Source of the DNA: a virus | IMG/VR virus record: IMGVR_UViG_3300044535_002945 | Coordinates: 1 to 59,927 of that record | Reading direction: 5' to 3' (one strand) | Length of the DNA: 59,927 bases | In this document: positions 37,715-49,100 of the stretch, piece by piece | Numbering within the stretch: position 1 is the first letter of the stretch | How the letters are laid out: each line of letters opens with the position of its first letter | The notes under the pieces: model-generated | What the model saw: only the letters and a program-made list of their open reading frames with translations | What the model was told of the DNA's origin: nothing | Database searches by the model: none | Translations under genes and position numbers: made by a program

Positions 37715-40125
37715 GCAGAAAAATTAATTTCTTTATTTTCTTCTGAAATCTTTAGAGTTTTAACCTTATTTTTAGAGGAAATGAAGTCAATCATTGGGTT
37801 AAAAATAAGCTTTTCAACAATTCTCTTAATTTCCCGTGCCCCATACTTCTCAGTCTGGCTTTTATCTGAAATATACTTTACAATAGATTCAGAGAAGGAG
37901 ACAGAACGTATACCGGTCTTCTGTTTAACTCTATTAATAATAATTTCTAGTTCCTTATTGATAATTTGATTTATAGTATTATTATCAGTTACCTTATCGA
38001 ACACGATAATATCATCAAAGCGGTTCAGAAACTCAGGTTTAAAGTGCTTCTCAATAGAGCTAACGAAGTTTTCTGTAAAGTTCTGTGCACCGAAACCCAT
38101 GGATCTCTCAGTTGAAGCACCAACATTGGTTGTAGCAAAGAAATAACAGTTCTTAAGGTTTATTTCTTCGCCAGAAGAGTCAGTTAACCTACCACTATCT
38201 AGCACTTGCAATAAAACAGTATATACTTCTGGGTGAGCCTTTTCAATTTCATCAAATAAAATGATGCTATTAGGAAAGTTCTTTATCTTTTCAGTAAGCA
38301 AACCACCCTTCCCATACCCAACATATCCTGGAGGTGCGCCGATTAGCTTGGCAATTGAATGAGCCTCAGCAAATTCAGACATATCAAACACTACAAACGA
38401 CTCTGGAGTGCTGTTATTTAAAAATTCATGGAGCTTTCTCACTAGTAATGTCTTGCCAACACCAGTAGTCCCGGCTAGTAAGAAAGATCCAAGGGGTTTA
38501 TTTGGATCCTGTAAATCCAACTTAGACTTTTTAATGATTTTAACAATCTTTTGGATAGCCTGAGACTGTCCAAACACGTTATTCTCTAAATATGTTCTGA
38601 GTTCCTTAAAGTATTCTTCATTAACTTTGATTTTATTAATTGGAATGTTAGTCAACTTACTTACAACAGCATCAACATCATTGACTTTTATTGGTGCAAA
38701 GGAAGTAATACTCTTTTTCCAGTCGTCTAACTGCTTGTTCAACACAGCAGTCTCTTGTTCTTCTTGTTCTTTATACAATAAAGCCTTTTCAAAGTTGTTT
38801 TTAAACAAGAACTGCTCTTTCTTCTGCATTGTCTTTAGTACAATGTTCTGTGTCTTAACTATATTCTTTGGTATTACATTCTTTTTATTGTAGACAAATG
38901 AGCCAACTTCATCTAAAATGTCAATAGCCTTGTCTGGAAACTTTCTATTAGTAACAAACCTGTCAGAAAGATGAACAATACGCTTTAAAATTGTGTCATT
39001 AATGTGGCATTTATAGTAATTCTCGTAATCTTTCTTTACTCCTTTGAGAATACACAACGTCTCATTAGTGTTAGGCTCTTTAAATATTACTTTTTGAAAC
39101 CTTCTCTCAAGAGCCTTGTCTTGTTCGAATGAAGCCTTGTAATCACTGAAGGTGGTTGAGCCAATTATTCTAACATTTTCAGCTGTAAGAACAGACTTTA
39201 ATGTATTCCCTAGATCAACCCCAGAGGATTTACCTAAACTAGTCAGGTTTTGAATCTCATCAATGTAGACAATAAGGTCTTTCTTTGTTAAAAGTGCGTG
39301 AATAAGCCCTTGAATACGTTCTTCGAAATCTCCTCTGAATCTAGTACCAGAAATAAGCTTGTTTAAATCAAGACTGTAAACTGTCTTGTTCTGCAAGAAC
39401 TCAGGTACATCATTATCTCTAATTTTTCTTGCGAGATTTAATACCTGGGTTGTTTTTCCAACTCCAGGCTCACCAATAAGAATAACATTGCTTTTATTTT
39501 TACGACAAAGAATCTCAACCATTCTTGAAATATAATTCTCCCCACCAATAACGTTGAGAGGTAAATTAGTTTCATTTAAATTAGTACCAAACACATCAAG
39601 AATGTCGTTTGATTCCTCTTCCATCATATCATCATCAGTTAATACTGGAATAGCCTCTGAGACTTTTGGTTCATTAGGTAACAACTCCCCGTCTAAATGT
39701 TTACAAACAACCTCTTTTACGTTTTTATAAAAGACTCCTTCTGATTTTAAAATGTTAATTGCGCTACCTTGATCGTCGTAGAGTAAACCTAAAAAGACAT
39801 GAACAGGGGTAAGCTCTTTTTGCTCGAGCTTCTCACAAATCTGCTCAGCTAATGCAAAAATCTTTTCTACTTTAGGGGTAAATTGAATCTCTTCTAAGGT
39901 TGGTGGTTTTTCTACGTTGCTATAAAACAAAACATTGTCTATAATGAATACGATGTTGTTGTAATCAACCTTTAGATTCTTAAACAAGTTAATTAAGATA
40001 GTGCTATTACACTTAAGCAAAGCCAAAAGAATATGCTCAGTACCAGCATATTTATTTTTTCTCTTTTTAGCCTCTTGCTTTGCGTCTTCTAGCAACTTCT
40101 TGATTAGAGGTGAATCTTTCTTCAT
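37711..40125 (-). CDS. Clp-type AAA+ unfoldase (ClpA/ClpC-like)
   Basis: About 804 residues from the ATG at 40123-40125 (an upstream TTG is unlikely). Order: Clp-N domain (~10-150, AGTEHILLALL); first AAA module with Walker A GEPGVGKT, Walker B VYIDEIQ and RFRGDFEERIQ; short middle region; second AAA module with GTTGVGKT, LFDEIEKAHPEV and FATTNVGAS. The segment TERSMGFGAQNF lies where ClpA has its IGL loop and ClpC its VGF/IGF loop, the ClpP-docking tripeptide. ClpB lacks this loop. It may unfold proteins and feed them to host ClpP. The short middle region argues against ClpB. Confidence 0.88.
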   Translation of the reverse strand: MKKDSPLIKKLLEDAKQEAKKRKNKYAGTEHILLALLKCNSTILINLFKNLKVDYNNIVFIIDNVLFYSNVEKPPTLEEIQFTPKVEKIFALAEQICEKLEQKELTPVHVFLGLLYDDQGSAINILKSEGVFYKNVKEVVCKHLDGELLPNEPKVSEAIPVLTDDDMMEEESNDILDVFGTNLNETNLPLNVIGGENYISRMVEILCRKNKSNVILIGEPGVGKTTQVLNLARKIRDNDVPEFLQNKTVYSLDLNKLISGTRFRGDFEERIQGLIHALLTKKDLIVYIDEIQNLTSLGKSSGVDLGNTLKSVLTAENVRIIGSTTFSDYKASFEQDKALERRFQKVIFKEPNTNETLCILKGVKKDYENYYKCHINDTILKRIVHLSDRFVTNRKFPDKAIDILDEVGSFVYNKKNVIPKNIVKTQNIVLKTMQKKEQFLFKNNFEKALLYKEQEEQETAVLNKQLDDWKKSITSFAPIKVNDVDAVVSKLTNIPINKIKVNEEYFKELRTYLENNVFGQSQAIQKIVKIIKKSKLDLQDPNKPLGSFLLAGTTGVGKTLLVRKLHEFLNNSTPESFVVFDMSEFAEAHSIAKLIGAPPGYVGYGKGGLLTEKIKNFPNSIILFDEIEKAHPEVYTVLLQVLDSGRLTDSSGEEINLKNCYFFATTNVGASTERSMGFGAQNFTENFVSSIEKHFKPEFLNRFDDIIVFDKVTDNNTINQIINKELEIIINRVKQKTGIRSVSFSESIVKYISDKSQTEKYGAREIKRIVEKLIFNPMIDFISSKNKVKTLKISEENKEINFSA

Positions 40126-40165
40126 CAATGTTATTAACAAGAAACTTCACAAAAAACAAGATGCA

Positions 40166-43100
40166 TTAGCTACCAAAGCTTGCTGCTGCAAGATCGTATC
40201 TTGCAGTACCAACCCCAGAATTTTCACTAACAAAATTACCTTGATTGTCAAATAAGGTAGTAGTATTAACAACACTATAGTCGCTTGAGAAACCAAACCC
40301 AAATATCGCCTTATCTCCACCATAACCAGCTGCTGCTAAAGCGTATCTAGCAGTACCGGCAACAGTAGTATCTGAACCAAGAGTGCCTGTATTTGTAACT
40401 TTATTAGTTAATAAAAGGAACCCGCTATTATTAAAACCATAAGCAAATATTGCTTTATCTGTTCCGTAACCAGCTGCAGCGAGGAAACCTCTTTCAGTTA
40501 CAATATTGTCAGTTTCACTAACATACACACCTGTATTAGAAAATAGTGAGGTTTTATTATAGAAAACATTACCCGCTGAGTATGTTGCTCCAAAACCAAA
40601 TATTACTTTATCTCCACCATAACTTGCAGCAGCTAAATTAGCTCTTGATGTGGCTACGCTACTTGTATCTGAATTAACAATACCAAGATTTGTAACAGTG
40701 TTGGTTGTACTTGTATAACCTCCATCGAAGCCAAAGCCAAATATTGCCTTATCTCCACCATAACTTGCAGCAGCTAAATAAAGTCTTGCTGTACCAACTC
40801 CTGCTTGATCAGCATTAACTATACCAAGATTTGTAACAGTATTGGTTATAGAAAGCTTAATATCACTTGCGCCATATCCAAATATTGCCTTATCTCCACC
40901 GTAACTTGCAGCAGCTAAACCATATCTTGCAGTTCCAACCCCGGTTTGATCTATATTAACTACACCAAGATTTGTAACTGTGTTAGATTTTGAAAGTATA
41001 CCGCTATCCCCTTGACCATAACCAAAAATAGCTTGTTTATTTGTTAAAACAGGAGAGGCTGTTGGGGTTACTGTTGGTGTTACAGTTACTGTTGGTGTTA
41101 CAGTTACTGTTGGTGTTACTGTAACTGTTGGTGTAACTGTCTTGGTTGGAGTTAAAGTTGGGGTAGTTGGAGTAGTTAAGGTACTATTTGGTGTAGGGGT
41201 AACTGTTTTGGTTGGAGTTATAGTTGGTGTAACTGTATTAGTTGGTGTAACTGTATTAGTTGGTGTTAACGATTGAGTTGGAGTAACAGTAATTGTAGGT
41301 GTTGGTGTTGCTGGGAAGTTACTATAATCAAAAATATTAAGTAAACACATATCAACTAACATTGTACCAGTATTCATATTGAAGAACAAATATGAACAAT
41401 ATGCAATATATTGAGTTGGTGTTACATAACTTGGCTGAATTTCAAAGTAATATTTCTGATTGCTACCCTCTGGACCGAAATTAGTGAAAACTACGTTATA
41501 GGCTGCTGAAGTTGTACCATATGCTCCCCAACTATAATTATTAAATATATTTCCAACTAAATATAGTCTGCTTACAACAAACTTAAGAATCTTAGCTATA
41601 TCAGTTGCGCCTCTTGAAGCAATATTAGAAGAATCAATAGCATTAATTATATAATTCTTACTATCGGCAAAATTATTAATGTATGGTTCAGTATCCGGAG
41701 ACTGGAAGCAATATGTATTCTTTTGTGTAGGTGTAATTGTGGGAGTGATTGTTGGTGTAACTGTATTAGTTGGTGTAATTGTTGGCGTTACTGTGGTGGT
41801 TGGTGTAATTGTTGGCGTTACTGTGTTGGTTGGTGTAACTGTATTAGTTGGTGTAACTGTTGGTGTAACTGTATTAGTTGGTGTAACTGTATTAGTTGGT
41901 GTAATTGTTGGCGTTACTGTGTTGGTTGGTGTAACTGTATTAGTTGGTGTAACTGTTGGTGTAACTGTATTAGTTGGTGTAATTGTTGGTGTTACTGTGT
42001 TGGTTGGTGTAACTGTATTAGTTGGAGTTACTGTGTTGGTTGGTGTAACTGTATTTGTTGGAGTTACTGTATTGGTTGGAGTTACTGATGGAGTTGGGGT
42101 AGGTGTTGGATCAATATTAGTAAAAGTTAGAATATTAATTAAACACATGTCAAATATACAAGAACCAGGGGATAGATTTGTAGTCATCCAGCTGATATAA
42201 GCAACTTGAATTTGCTGTGTCCCTGTTGTGTACTCAATAGAAACATAATATTCATTGTTACCAGATACTATTCCATTATAAGTATAAAGTACACTATAAG
42301 CACCACCAGTTGTTCCATAAATTCCCCAGTCTGTATTATTTAAAATATTAACACTAGGGTTATAGTTATTAACAATGTATCGTAGAATCTTAACAATATC
42401 TGTTGCTCCTCTTGAACCAATGTTAGAAGAACTAATTAAGCCAGAAATATAACCCTGACAACTTGCAAAGCTGTTTAAATATACTGGGACTCTAAGAGTC
42501 TGAAAACAATATGTGTTATCTTGTGTGGGTGTAATTGTTGGTGTGATTGTATTGGTTGGTGTGATTGTTGGTGTAACAGAGTTAGTTGGTGTGATTGTTG
42601 GTGTAACTGTAATGGTTGGAGTAACAGTATTGGGTGGAGTTACTGTATTAGTTGGTGTAACAGTGATAGTTGGAGTTACAGTAGCTGTTGGTGTTACTGT
42701 ATTGGTTGGAGTTACAGTATTTGTAGGTGTAACAGTATTTGTAGGAGTAACAGTATTTGTAGGAGTAACTGTGCTGGTTGGTGTGATTGTTGGTGTTACT
42801 GTATTGGTTGGTGTAATTGTTGGAGTTACAGTGTTTGTTGGAGTAATTGTAGGGGTAATTGTAGGAGATAAACCAGTTGTCGTTGTAACAGTAGGGGTAA
42901 CAGTAGGGGTAACAGTATTTGTTGGGGTTACTGTAGTGGTTGGTGTAACTGTTGGTGTAACTGTATTTGTTGGTGTTACTGTATTGGTTGGAGTTACTGT
43001 AACTGTTGGTGTAACTGTTGGGGTTGGTGTTACATTAAAATATTGAATAACATTCAACAAGCACATATCAATCGCGCATTGACCAGTATTATTATTATAT

Positions 43101-46100
43101 GATAGATAGCTAATATAAGCTATTTGATAGGGTTCAACATTACCAGAATATGACCATTCTATTGATACATAATATTGATTTTTACCGCCAACTATTCCAT
43201 TAAAAGTGTAAATTACACTATAAGCAGCGTTAGTAGTACCAAAGTCTCCCCAGTTAGAATTATTTAATATGTTGCTTGTAGTTGGTAGTACTTGAGTAAT
43301 ATAAAGGAGAATTTTTCGAAGATCAGAAGCCCCTCTTGATTGAAGATTTGAGGCAAAAAGTTGGTCTTTTATATAATTTTGACAAATATCAAAGTTATTT
43401 AAATATACAGTTTGTACTGGAGTTTGGAAGCAATATGTATTATCTTGTGTAGGTGTAATTGTTGGTGTAATTGTTGGAGTAACTGTAACTGTTGGTGTAA
43501 CAGAGTTAGTTGGTGTGTTTGTTGGTGTAACTGTAATGGTTGGAGTAACTGTATTAGTTGGTGTAACTGTATTAGTTGGTGTAATTGTTGGAGTAACTGT
43601 ATTTGTAGGAGTAACAGTGTTAGTTGGAGTTACAGTGTTAGTTGGTGTAACTGTATTTGTAGGGGTAACAGTATTGGTTGGAGTTACTGTGTTAGTTGGA
43701 GTTACTGTGTTAGTTGGTGTAACTGTAGGGGTCACTGTATTAGTCGGTGTGTTTGAAGCAGTAGTTGTTGGGGTTGGTATTATTTCAGGACCAAAACTTG
43801 CTGCAGCTAAATAATATCTAGCTGTACCAACCCCAGTTATATCAGAAGCTACATCCCCATCTGAATTTATTTTATTGGTCATTGATAACGCTGAACCGGT
43901 ATAACCATAACCAAATATTGCTAAATTTGTACTATAGCTAGCAGCTGCTAGACCATTTCTAGCTGTACCAGTAACATTTGTATTAGCTGCAACAATACCG
44001 GTGTTTGAAACCTTGTTTGTAATATTTGTATAACTACCAAAGTCACCAAAACCAAAAATAGCTTTATCTCCACCATATCCAGCCGCAGCTAGGTATTGTC
44101 TTGAACCGGCATTTGTAACATCTGCAGCAACATTACCTGTATTAGATACTAAATTAGAGATAGAAACATATGCAAAGCTTTCAAAAATATAACCATAACC
44201 GAATATTGCTTTATCATAACCATAACCTGCTGCCGCTAATCTACCTCTTGCTGAGCCAACTGTACTATTATTAGAAGAAACAATACCAGTGTTAGAAACT
44301 TTATTAGTTATAGAAATACCTGCACCATTATAACCGTAACCAAATATCGCTTGATCAGTACCAAAACTTGCTGCAGCTAAGGCCCATCTAGCAGTACCAG
44401 CACTAGATACATCTGAAGCAACAACACCAGCACCGGAAACTAAGTTAGTAATAGAAACAAATGTATTAGAATAACCATATCCGAATATTGCCTTATCTCC
44501 ACCATAGCTAGCTGCAGCCAAACCACTTCTTGCTGTATTAACACTAGTTACATCTGAAGCCACATTACCATTAGTAGCTACTATGTTAGTCATAGAAACG
44601 GGAGAGCCACTATTATTTTGTCCAAAACCAAATATTGCATTTTTATTTGTTAAAGCAAATGGAGTAGCTGTTGGTGTTACAGAAGCACCTGGTGTACTCG
44701 TAGGTGTTGGTGTTACTGTGTTAGTAGGTGTTACTGTGTTAGTAGGTGTAACTGTAACTGTATTAGTTGGGGTAATTGTTGGTGTAACTGTGTTAGTTGG
44801 TGTAACTGTGTTTGTTGGTGTAACTGTATTGGTTGGTGTAACTGTAACTGTTGGAGTAACTGTGTTAGTTGGTGTGTTAGTTGGTGTTACTGTGTTGGTT
44901 GGTGTAACTGTATTGGTAGGTGTTACTGTTGGTGTAATTGTTGTTGTAGCTGTAGGTGACGGAGCAATACCAGAAACATAGCTTGCTCCAGCTAGACTGC
45001 TTCTTGCTGTACCAACTCCGGATGATTCTGATGCGACTGTACCTGTGTTTGAAATAAGAGTTATTACAGACGAAGCAGAACTAGTAGTACTACCATAACC
45101 AAATATTGCCTTATCAGTACTATAGCTTGCTGAAGCACCAAAAGCTCTAGAAGAACCACCTCCAGTAGTATTAGTGACAACGTCTCCTTGGTTGTTAATT
45201 AGTGTTATAGTATTTAAATGTGTTCCATCATAACCAAAACCAAGTATAGCTGTATCATAACCATACCCAGCACCGAAAGCACCATTTCGAGCTGTTGGAG
45301 GTGTACCACTTGAATCTGAAGCAACAATACCAGTGTTTGAAATCTTATTAATTACACTTCCGTTACCTAAAGCAAATATTGCCTTATCGTAACCGTAGCT
45401 AGCAGATGTTAATGCGCTTCTTGCAGTACCAGCACTAGTTACGTCTGAAGCAACATTACCAATGTTATTCACTAAATTGGTTATTGTAACTCCAACAAAT
45501 GAACTATTTTGACCATATCCAAATATTGCTTTATCAGTACCATAGGTAGCTGCAGCTAAATAGAATCTTTGAGTACCGACACCAGCATCATCATTAGCAA
45601 CTATACCAAGATTTGAAACTTTGTTGGTTATATTCTGTACTCCAGACCCAGCTGAAACATAACCATATCCAAATATTGCCTTGTCTCCACCATAGCTTGC
45701 AGCAGCTAAACCATATCTTGCAGTTCCAACCCCGGTTTGATCTATAGTAACAACACCAGCGTTAGATACTAAATTGGTCATTGATAAGTTATTTCCAAAA
45801 CTACCATTGGTACCATATCCAAATATTGCGCTCTTATCTGATTGAGGTGGTGGTGTATTTGGTGGTGTATTCGTTGGTGTAACTGTATTGGTAGGTGTAA
45901 CTGTAGGTGTTACTGTATTGGTAGGTGTATTAGTTGGTGTTACTGTATTTGTTGGAGTAATTGTTGGAGTAATTGTTGGAGTAATTGTTGGGGAAGGTGT
46001 AGGGGCTACATAAACAAAGCTCGCAGCTGCTAGACTGTATCTTGTAGTGCCAGTACCAAAATTTTCTGTAACAATTGTTCCTAAATTACTAATTAGATTT

Positions 46101-49100
46101 GTAATATTTGTAGCAGTATTACTAAAGCCAAAACCAAACATAGCTCTATCAGTACCAATACTTACTGCAGCAAGACCGCTTCTAGCTGTTTGAACATTAG
46201 AGGTATCAGAAGCAACAATACCAGTATTAGAAACCAAATTGGTTATTGATACAGGAGCACTAATTCCTACACTACCGAAACCAAATATAACTTTATTTAC
46301 ATCATAAGTAGCAGCTGCTAGACCTCTTCTAGCAGTACCAATACTTGATACATCATTACCAACAACACCGGTATTAGTAACTATATTTGTCATTGACAAA
46401 TTAGTGTTATTAGTTCCAAAACCGAAAATTGCCCTATCTCTATCAAAAGTAGCAGCTGCTAGATCAGCTCTAGCAGTACCAATCCCCCCTTGATCACTAC
46501 CAACAACACCGGTATTAGTAACTATATTTGTCAATGACAAATAGCCTCCATTATAACCGTAACCAAAAATAGCTTTATCTATACCATAACCAGCTGCTGC
46601 AAGACGGTTTCTAGAAGTACCTACTGTTGATTGATCGGTTCCAACAACTCCCTCATTAGTTACTAAATTAGATATATTTTGAACACCGACAGAGTTAATA
46701 TACCCAAAAGCAAATATGGCTTTATCTGTACCGTAAGTTGCTGCTGCTAATTCACTTCTGGCAGTAGCAACAGTAGTTACATCATTTTCAAGAATACCAA
46801 TGTTAGATACTAATAAATTAGTAATTGATGTATTCCCTCCAGAAGTACTTGTACCGAAACCAAAAATACCACTATAATTTTGTATTGGTGCTGGAGTAGG
46901 AGTAATCGTTGGAGTGATTGTAGGTGTAACTGTATTGGTAGGTGTTACTGTAGGTGTTATTGTAGGTGTTATTGTAGGTGTTACTGTATTAGTTGGTGTA
47001 ATTGTATTAGTTGGAGTAGAAGATAGCCCGGTAGTTGGAGTAACTGTTGGAGTAACTGTTGGAGTAGCTGTTGGAGTTGGAAGTATACCACCAAATCTTG
47101 CAGCAGCTAACCCATACCTTCCAGTACCTACTGTACTATTATCAGCAGCAATATTGCCAATATTAGAAACAAGATTTGTCATGGAGGCAAAGAATCCAGC
47201 GAAACCAAAACCAAATATTGCTTTATCTTGATTGTAACCTGTGGCTGCTAGATAAATTCTAGCAGTACCGACACCAGAACTCTCACTAACATAAGAGCCT
47301 GTATTTGAAAATAACGAGGTAATATTTACATTAATAGTTGTAGAGCCAAAACCAAATATTGCCTTATCCATGCCATAACCTGTTGCTGCGAGACTTGATC
47401 TTGCTGTTCCTACTCCTGCTGTATCTGTAGAAATTACTCCTAGATTTGAAACAATGTTGGTTGTATTTGTAACACCTGAATTACTACCATATGCAAAAAT
47501 TGCTTTATCGTAACCATAAACAGCTGCTGCTAAGTTTTCTTTAGAAGTGGCTACACTTGCATTATCTGTGCCAATAACACCAAAATTAGTCACAAGATTT
47601 GAAATATTTACATTTCCAGAAGAGGTTCGCCCAAAAGCAAAAATCGCCTTATCGTAACCATAACCAGCTGCTGCTAGACCTTTTCTGCCAGTACCAACAC
47701 CTAATTGATCAGTAACTACTACACCTAAATTGTTTACTAAAGTAGAAACATTATTGTAGGCGTTGGATGGACCACCACCATAACCAAAAATAGCCTTATC
47801 AAAACCATAGCTTGCAGCAGCAAGTTGCGATCTTTCAGTACCTACTCCAGAAAGATCAGAAGCTACAACGCCAGTATCTGAAACTAAATTAGTTATATTT
47901 GTACCTGTGTTTCCAGATGATTGTCCGAAACCAAATATAGCTCTATCTGGACCAGTATATGAGTTTGTTGGGGTTATTGTTGGAGTAACAGTATTGGTTG
48001 GTGTAACAGTATTGGTTGGTGTAACTGTATTGGTTGGTGTAACTGTAACTGTTGGTGTTACTGTGTTGGTTGGTGTAGATGTAGCTCCAGGTGTAGGGGT
48101 AATTGTTGGTGTAACTGTATTGGTTGGTGTAACTGTATTGGTTGGTGTAACTGTATTGGTTGGTGTAATTGTTGGGGTAACTGTATTGGTTGGTGTAACT
48201 GTATTGGTTGGGGTAATTGTTGGTGTAACTGTATTGGTTGGGGTAATTGTTGGTGTTACTGTATTGGTTGAGGTAACCGTATTTGTAGGTGTAACCGTTG
48301 GAGTAATTGTTGGTGTAACTGTCTCAGAAGGTGTTATAGATGGAGTAGGTGTTGGAGAAGGTGCAAAATATTGAGTGAAGCTTGCTGCTGCTAAACCCAT
48401 TCTAGCTGTACCAACTGTACTATTATCATTAGCAACAACACCTGTGTTAGATACTAGGTTTGTCATTGACAAAGTAGAACCACCAAACCCGTTTATACCA
48501 AACCCGAATATTGCTTTATCCGTTCCGTATCCTGCTGCTGCTAGATAGCCTCTAGCTGTTCCAATCCCTCCTACATCACTTCCAACTACTCCTGTGTTAG
48601 TTACTACATTTGTTAAAGAAACAAAGCTTGAAGTATAACCATAACCAAAAATAGCTTTATCTCCACCATAACTAGCTGCAGCTAATATCTGTCTTGCTGT
48701 ACCAATGGTTGTTACATCTGCAGCTATTACACCAGTATTGGATACAAGGTTTGTTATATTTGTTATAGCTGTTGAAAAACCAAAACCAAATATAGCTTTA
48801 TCTGTACCATAACCTGCAGCGGCGAGGTTATTTCTAGCTGTACCAACAGTAGATACATTATTACCCATTTGACCTAAATTATCTACCAGATTTGTAATAG
48901 AACTTACTCCTGAGGTTGTGGAACCGAACCCGAATATTGCTTTATCTCCACCGTAACTTGCAGCCGCTAACTGATATCTAGCAGTAAAACTACCACGGGT
49001 ATCATCAATTCCAATTTCTCCGCTATTATTTACAGGGTTATACACCCCAACAGCATTACCATTATTATAACCGAAACCAAAAATAGCTAAACCATCACCA

